From positions 425,614-489,613 of the forward strand of contig NW_006500065.1 in assembly GCF_000471905.2 (NCBI RefSeq): 64,000 bases of DNA, in the 5' to 3' direction. The notes under the pieces are model-generated. The model was not told the DNA's origin and made no database searches. It saw nothing but the letters and a program-made list of their open reading frames with translations. The DNA comes from Amborella trichopoda. Lineage: Eukaryota; Streptophyta; Magnoliopsida; Amborellales; Amborellaceae. Positions 23,450-35,100 of this stretch are shown in pieces (position 1 is the stretch's first letter; each line of letters starts with the position of its first letter). A program made the position numbers and the translations under genes.

Positions 23450-25350
23450 ACCCAAAAATGATTTACCAATATCAAAATCGTAGTTCAAAAAGAATACAGC
23501 TTCCAAACTACCGCCCTTATAGATTCAAGAGCATACCTAAATTGCATTAATGAAGGATTAGTACCAACTAAATACTTCAGCAAGACTACCCAAATCCTTA
23601 ATACTGCAGATGGCAGCAAAATACTTATAAACTATAAACTATCAGATACTGCAGTATACAATAATGGTGCTTGTTTCAATTTTTCATTCATAATGGTAAA
23701 AAGATTAAGTCAACCTGTTATCCGATGGACTCCTTTTTTAAATATTCTCTATCCAATTAAGATTGATGACACAGGGATAGAAGCTAGTATTGAAGGTCAT
23801 AAGGTTAAATTTACCTTTATTGAAAAGCCCAGACTCCATGAAATCAATAATATTAAAAATAAGATTTCTTCTAAAGAAAAATTTCTGTGTTATCTAAAAG
23901 AATAAATAAAATACAAAAATATAGAAGAATAGTTATCCCTTCTTGAGATTCAAACTAAAATAAAATCTCTAAGGATAGATATGGAAAAAGAAATATGTGT
24001 CGATATCCCCAATGCTTATTGGGATAGAAAGCAACATATAGTCGAACTTCCATATGAACCAGATTTCCAAGAAAGAAAAATTCCTATTAAAGAAAGACTT
24101 ATTCAAATGAACAATAGGTTACTCGAAATCTGCAAAAAGGAGATAAAAGAATTACTGAATAAAAAGCTTATCAGAAAAAGCTCATCACCATGGAGCTGTA
24201 CGGCCTTTTATGTGGAAAAGGCCTCCGAAATAGAAAGAGGTTCTCCAAGACTGGTTATAAATTATATACCACTCAACAAAGTTTTGAGATGGATCAGATA
24301 TCTGATCCCAAACAAAAGAGACCTCTTAGATAGACTGGTCAATGCTTGTATATTTTCAAAATTTGATATCAAATCAGGATATTAGCAAATCCAGATTGCC
24401 GAAAAAGATAAATATAAAACTACTTTTAATGTTCTATTTGGACAATTTGAATGGAATGTTATGCCGTTTGGTTTAAAGAATGCACCATCCGAATTTCAAA
24501 ATATCATGAACGAAATTTTTAATTCTTATACCAAATTCATGATCGTTTATATTGATGATGTACTTGTTTTCTCTGAATCAATTGATCAACATTGGAAATA
24601 TTTAAGTACCTTCATAAAAGCAATAAAAAATGTTGGCTTAGTAGCTTTCGGAAGAAAAATAAATCTATGCCAGACAAAAATTAGATTCTTAGGGCATAAC
24701 ATTTTTCAAGAAAGAATTATTCCCATTGACAGAGCAATAGAATTTGCATCCAAATTTCAAGATATAATTACAGGAAAAACTGAATTACAAAGAATCCTTG
24801 GTTGTTTAAATTATATTTCGGATTTTTATAAAGATTTGGCTTTAGTTGCAAAGCCTTTGTTCCAAAGGTTAAAAAAGAATCCTCCAGAGTGGACTGAAGA
24901 ACATACCAAGGCAGTAAGAAAAATAAAACAAAGGCTAAGAAATTACTATGCCTAGCCCTGTCAAGTCCTACAGCATTTAAAATAGTAGAGACAAATGCCT
25001 CAGAACAAGAACTTAGTACTGTGTTGAAACAAAAGGTGAATAATCAAGAGCAATTGGTCTGATTTACCTCTAAAACCTAGAACCCAGCTCAACAAAATTA
25101 TTCAACAGTAAAAAAAGAAATACTTGCAATTGTTCATGCTATTACAAAATTTCAGAGTGATCTGCTTAATCAGTCATTCCTTCTAAGAACGGACTGTAAA
25201 GCAGCCAAGGATATCCTCTAAAAAGATGTCAAAAATCTCGTATCAAAATTAATTTTTGCAAGATGGCAAGGTATTCTTTCTGCTTTTGAATTTACTATTG
25301 AGCATATTAATGGTAATACCGATTATTTGCCTAACTTCTTGACCTGAGAA
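23450..25350 (+). pseudogene. protease, reverse transcriptase and RNase H region, copy B
   Basis: Contains a retropepsin-like segment (ALIDS, then LNCINEG) near 23515-23560 and RT motifs including MPFGLKNAPSEFQ near 24461 and YIDDVLVF near 24550. An RNase H segment (near 25090-25330) carries a YSTVKKEILAIVHA-like block and HINGNTDYLPN. There is no integrase, which separates pararetroviruses from Ty3/gypsy elements. Confidence 0.85.
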
Positions 25351-25393
25351 TTTTTGCAGGGAGAGCAGAAGGAGCCAACAAAACCAAAAATAG

Positions 25394-26440
25394 ATGATGG
25401 AAATAGTCCCTAGTCCAGGATCATCCATGGCATCCCCATCAACGCCAAATTCTTTAATAAGGAGACAAATACAAGATATTGATATATCTCCCCTCCAAGC
25501 ACCAATAAGCACTCAAACTCCTAATGTGAAATCTATATACTTAGAGACAGCATATATTCCCTTGCTGATCATAAAAAATGTGCATCAGTCAAAAACGCAG
25601 ACTGAAATAGCTGCTTTATGCCTCAAGCAGCACATGCATCCTAATGTGGGTGACAAATGCAGAGAATAGTACGGATGTATCCTGATAGAAATAGGATCAG
25701 TTTTTATAACTCACCATTATAGAAATAACGATAATGAGATAGCATATTCAAAGTTCCAAATCAAAAAGATTATCAACTTACAAAGAATGGGGGCCGGATC
25801 CTTTAAAGCCAAGGATCATGAATACAAAAGGATTTAAAATTAAATCCTACCATTACTATGAATACATAAAGGCTTGGGATGAAGTCTTCTCATACCAGAA
25901 TACAAAAAATTCCCATAGCTGGTATATTCAGTTCAAAATAACTGAGTCAAATAATTTTTCAAATTAGTTTAAAAATTGGTTCTCCATATGGAGATCCACA
26001 AATCAAATACTACTAAAAGAACTACAAATTTCACAGAGAAAATTCTCTGAGTACAACAGAAAAGTCTAAAAAGAGACTATCGTATATATTTTATGACCTT
26101 ATATCAGGTCCCATGGATTTTAAAATGGGAGTACCAGGTCTCAGCAGATGATATGGAGAGATTGGATTATATCCCCGAATTACAAAGACAAATCCATATC
26201 AAATGGAGGGATAGTTATAAAAATGACTCCTTAAATCCAGACAAAAGAGAAATGAAATTTATACCTTCAATTTCACCCCAAAAGATGGAAATATCAGATT
26301 ATGTTGCAATGTTACAGCAGCAAGACCCCAAACTATCAAAAGAAGAGCTTAAAAGGAAGCTCTGGAATACCATAGACAATAATGAGGAAAAATGTCCACC
26401 TCTACACAAAGTGACGACCAAGAAGATTATAGTCCGATGA
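25394..26440 (+). pseudogene. downstream reading frame of the pararetrovirus, copy B
   Basis: After RNase H there is a further coding-like stretch ending near 26440, with PWILKWEYQ near 26110 and a basic, Asp-rich end. Similar Trp-rich segments follow RNase H in some endogenous-only caulimovirid clades; function is unknown. Its presence argues against a plain caulimovirus or badnavirus layout. Confidence 0.45.
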
Positions 26441-26566
26441 ATGGTGATGATTGCGCCGGAATCGAATTTTCTTCAAATTAAGAAAAATTCAGGAGGGACC
26501 AAAACGACTCCAATCTATCTAGGACTCGTGTCCCAGCCACTACCGACAAACGTCCCTATTACTATA

Positions 26567-26650
26567 GCCACCAGCCGACAGCATCTTATTGTAGCCACCA
26601 GCCGACAGCATCTTACTGTAGCCACCAGTCGACAGCATCTTACTGTAGCC
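26567..26650 (+). repeat. 27-bp tandem repeat, 3 units, upstream of a TATA-like box
   Basis: Units start GCCACCAG at 26567, 26594 and 26621, each 27 bp, with CGACAGCATCTTA and TGTA inside; a fourth partial unit follows at 26648. They end about 65 bases before the TATA-like box, where the enhancer of a pregenomic RNA promoter would lie. Confidence 0.9.
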
Positions 26651-26715
26651 ACCAACCTCACTGTTGTGTCGATGCGGACTTTAAACATATTCAAATCTGC
26701 TGTAACTTTAGAGGC

Positions 26716-26722
26716 TATAAAG
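26716..26722 (+). promoter_or_regulatory. TATA-like box of the fossil pregenomic RNA promoter
   Basis: TATAAAG, followed about 10-25 bases on by GGCTCCGCTCATTTGAATC. This resembles the arrangement after the TATA box in caulimovirid pregenomic promoters, where a GTTCATTTCATTTGG-type segment surrounds the start. It is supported only by position and resemblance. Confidence 0.5.
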
Positions 26723-26773
26723 GAGGAAGGCTCCGCTCATTTGAATCATCCTGAGTGATTCCTGAGTTTTCTT

Positions 26774-26956
26774 AAGTCCTCTCTCTCTGCAACTCTCTAC
26801 AGTCCTCTCTCTCTCTGTAACTCTCTAAAGTCCTCTCTCTCTGCAACTCTCCACAATCCTCTCTCTCTGCAACTCTCTACAGTCCTCTCTCTCTCTCTAC
26901 AACTCTCTACAATGCTCCCTCTGTCTGCAGCTGTCTCTCTACTGTTTTCTCTCTGT
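26774..26956 (+). repeat. CT-rich imperfect tandem repeats in the leader of copy B
   Basis: Seven or so imperfect units of about 25-32 bp with the pattern AGTCCTCTCTCTCTGCAACTCTCTAC. They sit just downstream of the presumed transcript start. Plant pararetrovirus leaders are long and structured; here the leader is pyrimidine-rich. Confidence 0.75.
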
Positions 26957-27263
26957 ATATCTGGTGGTGTATCAAGCCACTCAGTTTCTTATTTAGTTTC
27001 TTTTCTGCAAAAGTGTGAGAGTGTTATTTGTGACTGTTTTTGGGAAGAAGTTCTTGACTATATTCCGGAGTAGCTAAAGCTATTCACCAGCTTTTGTATT
27101 TGTCAAATGTGAGTGTGTTTTAATTATTGAGTCTTTATTTATGTTCATGTTTACTCAGTATTCTGTTGTGTTTATTCTGTGCTAATATTTTGCTGTGATA
27201 AATCCTCTAACCCACCTTAGTGTTTAATTCCACCTTATGATAGTGTTTAAGTTCGCCATATGG

Positions 27264-27284
27264 TATATATATATATATATATAT
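27264..27284. repeat. TA dinucleotide run at the right edge of copy B
   Basis: About 20 bp of alternating TA directly after CGCCATATGG, the last pararetrovirus-like bases. The LINE fragment starts immediately to the right. Confidence 0.95.
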
Positions 27285-27285
27285 T

Positions 27286-28638
27286 CACGGGAAAGTATTA
27301 TGGTACCTATTTACAAAAACATAGAAGACATACAAAATTGTGCAAACTATCAACGGATCAATCTTATAAGCCATACTATGAAGCTTTAGTAAAGAGTCAT
27401 TGAGCAATGACTAAGGCATGAAACGAGTGTATCTGAAAACCAATTTAGTTTTATGCCGAGAAGGCCAACAACTGATGTTATTTTCCTATTTAGGAAACTG
27501 ATTGAGAAGTTTAGGATGAAGAAAAAAGACCTCCACATGGCCTTTATTGATCTAGAGAAAACTTATGATAGAGTACCTCAAGATTTGATTTGGCGATGAT
27601 AGAAAAGAAATGCACATCTAAACACTATATCGACTTGGTGAAAGATATGTATGATGGAGCAGTTACTAGTGTACGAACAACTAATGGAGGGACGAGTGAG
27701 TTTTCAGTGACAATAGGTATGCATCAAAGGTCAGCATTGAGCCCGCACCTCTTTGTCTTAGTTATGGACGACTTAACTAGCAACTACAAGATTAGGTAAT
27801 GTGATACTTGTTGTTCGTATATGACATAGTTTTGATTGATGAGACCCCGAAACGGTGTCAACACAAAGTTAGAACTTTGGAGGGATGCTCTAGAATCCCA
27901 AAGTTTTAAAATTAGTTGAACTAAGATAGAGTAGATGGGGTACAAATTTAATAATAATAGGAGTAGAGATGATGAAGTAGTTAATATTGACGATTAGGAA
28001 CTACAAAAAAAATCACACTTTCGATATCTTGCGTCGATAATAAAAGAAAATTGAGAGATCAAAGAAGGTATCACACATTGAATTAGAGTTGGGTGAGTGA
28101 AGTGAAGATGTGCAACTGGAATTTTATCTGATCGCCACATACCAATGGGCCTGAAGGGCAAGTTTTATAGGATAGTTGTGAGATCAGCTTTGCTCTATGG
28201 AGTCGAATGTTGAGCAGACAAAAAACAATATACCCATAGAATGAGTGTAGCAGAGATGAAGATGTTGAAATGGATCAGTGGCAGGACAAGAAGGGATAGA
28301 ATTCGCAATGAATCTTTAAAAGAGAATTTAGGCGTGACACCAATATACGATAAAATGAGAGAGAGTAAACTTAGGTGGGCTAACTATGTGTGGCACCTAC
28401 CAAGTACATCACTTGTTAGTAGGTGTGAATTAATTCAAGTGGAAGGACTAAAAAAGACAAGGGGTAGGCCCAAAAAGACATGACTGGAAGTAGTACGAAA
28501 AGATATGGGGACTTATGATCTCACTAAGGATATGACTTTTAATAGAACAGAATGGAGAACCAAGATTCATGTAGCTGACCTTAATTAATTGGAAAAAGAC
28601 AAAAATGGTGACAATAATGATGATGATGATGATGATGA
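27286..28638 (+). mobile_element. RTE-type LINE, 5'-truncated 3' part
   Basis: About 1.35 kb of the reverse transcriptase and C-terminal region of a plant RTE-type LINE. Recognisable in order: VPIYKN-like start, NQFSFMP near 27440, DLHMAFIDLEKTYDRVPQDLIW near 27530-27595, KDMYDGAVTSVRTT near 27640, an SALSP block near 27735, and ISGRTRRDRIRNESLKENLGV, GRPKKT near 28270-28480 and a final DMGTYDLTKDMT block. The FADD catalytic box near 27810-27830 is lost (VYD remains). Several stops and frame shifts break the frame, for example near 27596 and in the 27800-28240 interval. The endonuclease is missing. It ends in a (TGA)n run, the normal 3' end of RTE elements. Confidence 0.85.
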
Positions 28639-28665
28639 TATATATATATATATATATATATATAT
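28611..28665. repeat. (TGA)n then (TA)n microsatellite
   Basis: An ATGATGATG run closes the LINE (to about 28638), followed by about 26 bp of TA. Copy C of the pararetrovirus begins about 175-200 bp to the right, after a short stretch (28666-28840) that I do not recognise. Confidence 0.9.
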
Positions 28666-28839
28666 GGGAAAGTATATAATGAGACTGTTTACCATTGGTA
28701 CAAGGTGGTCACAGTTCATCTTGACCACTAAATATGAAATTGGGTGGCTGTATTTATTTCATTAACCAAGCTCAATGCTAAAAAAACAAAAAAAAAAGTC
28801 TTTGAACTTTGTGACACACACCCAAGCTATCAGATTTCA

Positions 28840-30016
28840 CATCTAATCTTCGTTGCCCTACTCTATCGCATTTTAATGGTACAAAGATGTGTTTTTTTTA
28901 GGTTACTTTCAAGGGAAGACAGTAAAGCTAATCATTGGAAAGAAAATTTCATTTATGGACTTCCCAAACTATTTACTGAAAAGGTTAAAACAAGACTTAA
29001 GAATAAGCATAATTGGCTCATCCCTTTTTCCCAATATACCTTAGGAGAATTCTCAGCTGAAATATGCGCCGCAGGTCTAGCCCTATATACTGACCTTAAA
29101 CTTAAAAGACAATTAGAAAAACAACGAATAACTGGTAATACGGAGTTAGGGGATTTTTGTGAACAATTTGGTTATAACACTTTACCATCTTCAAAACCCT
29201 TTTCAAAAGATAAAATTAAACATTCTCATAAATCTAGATTTAATCCCTTCATGAAAAGGAAAAGTAAAGTTCCTAAAAGGCTAATCTAAGATTGTCCTTT
29301 CATGAATCGCCCCTTCAAACACAAAGGGCAAAAGAAACTACCTGTTTGTTATAATTGTGGGAAGTTACAACATTACAAAAATAAATGTAGAGTTAAGAAA
29401 AAGATAAATGCACTTGAAATAGATGATGATATTAAAAAACAAATTTTTGATATTCTCCTAATAAAAGAAGATAATTATGATATTTCTAGTAACTCGGAAG
29501 AAGAAATACTAATTCAAGAATTAACGATGAAGAATTTATTATTTCAATTTCTGATTCTGATTCAGAGGACGATAATAAAACTGATAACTCATGCCATCAT
29601 AGATATAAATGGTTTAAGCTTAAATACTCTTACAAAAGAAAAATGTCTGATTATCGATTTAATTGATAAAATTAGTGACCCTGAGGCTAAAAAAGAAACC
29701 TTAGTGCAATATATCAACATGGCCACAAATCCTCGTCGGCCTACCACTCCAAAACCCTCCCTCATTCCAACAAAAGAGGAGTATAGTTTTGAAGATATTC
29801 TTAAAAGAGTTCAAAACAGAACCCAGACTGATTGGGAACCTTCTATCCCTGAGTTAAAACATGAAATTAATGAAGTTCAAAACGAACTGATAACCTTAAA
29901 AACTAGGGTTCAAGTTTTAGAATTAGCCACTATTACTCATGATAGAGAAAAATATCTTAACAATGAAAACAATGAAATCGAATTTAATAATTTGAGAAAT
30001 GATTATCACCATGATT
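28840..30016 (+). mobile_element. endogenous pararetrovirus fossil, copy C (coat region only)
   Basis: Matches the coat half of copies A and B. It has the block RxHWKExFIxGLP near 28935, EKQRITG near 29115, FGYNTLPSSKPF near 29170, a zinc knuckle CYNCGKLQHYKNKC near 29348, an acidic tract and a coiled-coil segment ending near 30016. Protein similarity to A and B is clearly lower (roughly two thirds identical by eye in the best blocks) than A to B, so this is a separate, older or differently derived copy. It is truncated on both sides, with a few breaks. The tandem array starts where it stops. Confidence 0.8.
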
Positions 30017-32071
30017 ATCCTTTGATTCCCTTTATTATCAATCTTGGAGATGGAATGATGGATTATAAAATTTTATTGATAAATGATCTACCTTGGGTTG
30101 GGGGAAATCAAGATGAAAAATTGTGAGCTACGTGAAAAATATGGTTTCACATTTTGGTTTATAAAACCTAGGTCCCATGTAATTTTCAAGGTTTTGCCTT
30201 TGATTCTATATACCGTCAATCACGACAATGAAATGATGTATTTAAACTTTTAATCATAAATGATTAACCATGAGGAAAAATCAAAACAAATGTGGATGAA
30301 AATTTTTGAGCAACATAGAAAATAAGGTTTCACAATTTGCTTTCCAAAGCCTAAGTCCCAAGCCCTATAATTTTTAAACAATCACTCATTGGGGAAAATA
30401 AAGATAAATGGGGATTAACATGGTGAAAATTTTGTGAGCTACGTGGAAATTGTGGTTTCACATTTTGATTTCAAAAATCAAAGTCCCAAGCCCTATAATT
30501 TTCAAGGTTTTACCTTTGATTCCCTCTATCGTTAATCACAATGATAGAACGATGGATATAAAATTGTAATCATAGACGAGCTGCTGTTGGGGAAAAATTA
30601 GGACAAATATGAATGAACATTGTGAACAAATTGTGAGCTACATTGAAATTATGGTTTCACATATTAGTTTCTAAATCTTAAGTCGCGACCTATGTAATTT
30701 CCAAGGTTTTTCCCTTGATGCACTCTATTGCTAATCACGGCGATGGAACGAGGGATTATAAAATTTCAGTTATAAACGATATGCTTTGGAGGAAAATAAA
30801 GAGAAATGGGGATGAACATGGGAGAAAATTTGTAAGCTACGTGGAAAATATGATTTCATATCTTGGTTTTTAAAACCCAAGTCCCAAGTCATGTAACTTC
30901 CAAGGATTTGCTTTTGATTCCCTTTACAATCAATCCAGGTTTTTAAAACCTGCCTTGAGGGAATGGTGGATTATAAAATTTCAGACATAGACGATCTGTC
31001 TTGAGGGAAAATCATGGAACCTCGTCGAAAATTTGTGAGCTACATGAAAATTATGGTTTAATATTTTAGTTTCTAAAAGCTAAGTCTTAAGCTATGTAAT
31101 ATCCAAGGTTTTACCTTTGATTTCATCAATCGCTAGTCACCGCGATGGAATGATAGATAATAAAATTTCAATCATAATTGATCCGCTTCAGGGGAAAATC
31201 AAGATAATTGGGGATAAAAATTTGTGAGTTACATGGAAAATATGGTTTCACATTTTGATTTTTAAAGCCTAGGTCCCAAGCCATGTAATTTCCAAAGTTT
31301 TACTGTTGATTCCTACTATCGTCAATCACAATGATAGAATGATGAATTATACAATTTTAGTCATAGACGATCCACCTTGGGGGCAAAATAGAGAAATGAG
31401 AATGAACATAGTGGAAACTTTGTGGGCTACGTGAAACTTATGGTTCACATTTTGGTTTCTAAAACCTAAATCCCAAGCCATGTAATTTCCAAGGTTTTTC
31501 CATTTAATTCCCTCTATCGTCAATCATAGAGATAGAACGATAGATTATAAAATTTTAGTCATAGACAATCCACCTTGGGGTAAAATAGAGACAAATAGGA
31601 ATAAACATGGGAAAAATTAATGAGCTACATGGAGATTATGGTTTCTCATTGTGGTTTCTAAAACTTAAGTCTCAAGCTATGTAATTTTCAAAGTTTTGCC
31701 TTTTTCGTCAATCATGGCGATGGAACGATGGACTAGAAAATTCCAGTCAAGAACGATCATCCTTGAGAAAAAAAATACAACAATGAAATATAAAATTCCA
31801 TGTATAGATGATTCCCCTTGGGGGAAAATCAACACAAATGGGAATGAAAATATATGAGCGACGTGAAAAATATGGTTTCACATTCTAGATTCTAAAGCCT
31901 AAATCCCAAGCCATGTAATTTCAAAGGCTTTGCCTTTGATTCCTTCTATCTTCAATCACGGCCACAGAACGATGGATTATAAAATTCAATCATAGATGAT
32001 CCGCCTTGGAGGAAATTCAAGACAAATGGAGGTGAAATTTGTGAAATACGTGGAAAATATGGTTTCACATA

Positions 32072-32152
32072 TTGGTTTCTAAAACCAAGTCCCAAGCCTT
32101 GGTTTCTAAAACCAAGTCCCAAGCCTTGGTTTCTAAAACCAAGTCCCAAGCC
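32072..32152. repeat. 27-bp triplication inside one satellite monomer
   Basis: TTGGTTTCTAAAACCAAGTC plus CCAAGCC is present three times without a mismatch at 32072, 32099 and 32126. The unit contains a dyad, TTGGTTT and AAACCAA, which may have promoted slippage. The perfect identity makes it a recent event. Confidence 0.95.
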
Positions 32153-35100
32153 ATGTAATTTTTGAGATTTTGCCTATGGTTCCCTCTTCGTCAATCACAA
32201 CTATGGAATGATGCATCATAAAATTCCTGTCATAGACGATATGCCTTGAGTGAAAATCAAGAATAATGAGGAAGAAATTTATGAGCTATGTGGAAAATAT
32301 GGTTTCACGTTTTGATTTCTAAAACCTAAATCCCAAGCTATCTATTTTCCAAGGTTTTGCCTTTAACTCCTTCATTGTCAATCATGGCGATAGAACAATT
32401 TATAATAAAATTTCTATCATAGACAATCCGCCTTAAGGAAAATAAATACAAATGGAGATGAAAATGGTAGAATTTTGTGACCTACGTGGAAATTATGGTT
32501 TCACATTTATTTTTTAAAACCTAAGTCCTAAGCCATTTAATTTTCAAGGTTTACTTTTGTTTCTCTCTTTCATCAATAACGACAATAGAACGATGGATTG
32601 GTCAAATTTAAGTCTTAAACGTTATGCCTTGGAGGAAAATCAAGACAAATGGGGATGAAAATTGTTGAGCAACGAGGAAATTACGATTTCACATTATAGT
32701 TTATAAAACGTAAGTCCCAATCCATGTAATTTCCAAGGTTTATTCTTGTATTCCCTCGATCATCAATCACAATGATGGAATGATGGATTATAAAATTTTA
32801 GTCATCGACAATTCACCTTAGGGGAAAATCAAGATAAATGGGGATCGACATAGTAGAAAATTTGTGAGCTACATGGAAAATATGGTTTTACATTTTGGTT
32901 TCGACAACCGAAATCTCAAGCCATGTAATTTCCAAAGTTTTGCCTTTGACTCATTCTATCATCAATCACAACGATGGAATAATGGACTATAAAATTTCAA
33001 ACAGAGACAATGCGCCTTTTGGGAAAATAAAGAGAAATGGAGACTAACATGGTAAAACATTTGTGAGTTGCTTGAAAAATGTGATTTTACATTTTGGTTT
33101 CAAAACCCAAGTCCCAAGCCATATAATTTCAAATGTTTTGCCTTTGATTTTCTCTATCGTCAATCACGACGACGAAGTGATGGATTATAAAATTTCAGGC
33201 ATAGGGAATCCCCCTGGGGGAAAATCATGAAAAATGGGGTTGAACATGGTGAAAAATTTGTGAGCCACATGGAAATTATGTTTTCGCATTTTGGTTTCTA
33301 AATCCTAAGTCGCAAGCCATGTAATTCCCAAGGTTTTTTCTATGGCTTTTTCTATCGTCATCACAATGATGGATCCTAAACTTTCAGTCATTGACGATCC
33401 TCCATGAGGGAAAATCAAGACAATTAGGGTGGAAAATTTTTGAGCTACGTGGAAAATTTGGTTTCACATTTTGGTTTCTAAAACCAAGTCTCAAGCAATG
33501 TAACTTCCAAGGTTTTGCCTCTGATTCCCTTGATCGTCAATCACGACGATTGAACAATAGATTATAAAATTCCAGTGATAAACGATCTACATTCGGGGGA
33601 AATAAAGACATATGGGGACTAACATGGCTATGTGGAAATTATGGTTTCATTTTTTAATTTTTAAAACATAAGTCCCAAGCCATGTAATTTCCAAGGTTAT
33701 GCCTTTGATTACCCTTTTCATCAATCACAACGATAAAAAACTAGATTATATACTTTTAGTAATATACGATCTGCCTTGGGGTAAAATAAAGAAAAATGGG
33801 GATGAATAACGTGAAAATTTTGTGAGCTACATGGAAAACATGATTTTACATTTTGGTTTTCAAAAACTAAGTCTAAAACCATGTAACTTCCAATGGTTTG
33901 CCTCTAATTCCCTTGATCATCAGTCCGAGTGAGAGAACGATGGATTACAAAATTTTAGATATAGACGACCCACTTTGGGGAAAACTTAAGACAAATATGG
34001 ATGAATATGGAGCAAAATTTGTGAGCTACATGAAAATTATGGTTTTACATTTTGGTATCAAAAACCTAAGTCCCAAGCCATGTCATTTCCAAGGTTTTGC
34101 CTTAGATCCCTTCTTTTGTCTTTCAAGACGATGGAATGATGGATTATAAAATTTTAGCTATAGACAATCTGCATTAGGGAAAAATCAAGACAAATGAGGA
34201 TAAACATGGTGGAAAATAAATTTATGAGCTAGGAGAAAATAGTGGTTTTATATTTTGGGTAAGTCCTAAGCCATGTAATTTTCAAAGGTTTTGCATTTTA
34301 TTCCCACTATCGTTAATCACGATAATAGAATGATATATTATAAAATTTCAGCCATAAATGATCCACGTTAGGGGAAAATTCAGACAAACGGAGATGAAAA
34401 TTTGTCCGTTATATGTAAATTGTGGTTTCACAGTTTGATTTCCATAACTTAAGTCCCAAGCCATGTAATTTTCAAGGTTTGCTTTTGATTCTCTCGATTG
34501 TCAAACATGATGATAGAAATATGAATTATAAAATTTCAGTCATAGACGATCCGCCTAGGGGAAAAATCAAGACAAAAAGGGATGAAAAATTGTGAGATAC
34601 CTGGAAAATATGGTTTTACATTATGGTATCAAAAACCTATGTCCCATGCCATGTAATTTCCAACGTTTTACATTTGATTTCTTCTATCGTTAATCACGGT
34701 GATGGAACGATGGATTATAAAATTTCAAACATAAAAGTTCCGCCTTAGGGGAAAATAAAGATAAATAGAATTTGTGAGTTGTATGGAAAATATAGTTTCA
34801 CATTTATGCTTCTAAAACATAAGTCCTAAGCCATGTAATTTCCAAGGTTTTGCCTTTGATTTCATCTATCGTTAATTATGACGATGGAACGATGGATTAT
34901 GAAATTTCAATCATATACGATCAGCCTTGAGGGAAAATCAAGAAAATTAGGGATGAACATGGTGAAAATTTGTGAGCCACATAACAATTATGGTTTCACA
35001 TTTTCGTTACTAATACCTAAGTCCTATGCCATGTAATTTCAAAGGTTTTGCAATTCATTTCCTATATCATCAATCATAGTGATGGAACAATGAATTACAA

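Larger units (their letters stand above)
19621..27262 (+). mobile_element. endogenous pararetrovirus (Caulimoviridae) fossil, copy B, near unit length
   Basis: About 7.6 kb, the size of a whole caulimovirid genome. Order: primer site (19637-19652), movement protein region (from 19812), linker, coat protein region (about 21270-22900), coiled coil (about 23035-23390), protease (about 23450-23900), RT (about 23980-24955), RNase H (about 24960-25350), a further downstream frame (25394-26440), repeats with a TATA-like box (26567-26722) and a CT-rich leader (26774-26956). The last ~130 bp (27130-27262) match the sequence that precedes the primer site in copy A. The copy is therefore a circular genome opened at the primer site. 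It has well over ten breaks. It lies head to head with copy A. A TA run follows immediately. Confidence 0.88.

Noticed and set aside
26441-26758. 105-residue frame with a 9-residue repeat
   Set aside because: It lies over the 27-bp repeats and TATA-like region of the pararetrovirus. The repeat is 9 codons only because the unit is 27 bp.
13950-27262. Ty3/gypsy element as an explanation for the RT-bearing region
   Set aside because: There is no integrase and no LTRs. A movement protein and a caulimovirid-type coat region are present, and the primer site occurs once per unit.
27286-28670. GGGAAAGTAT on both sides of the LINE as its target duplication
   Set aside because: The left occurrence is part of the LINE coding sequence itself (the VPIYKN start), so the match is probably chance.
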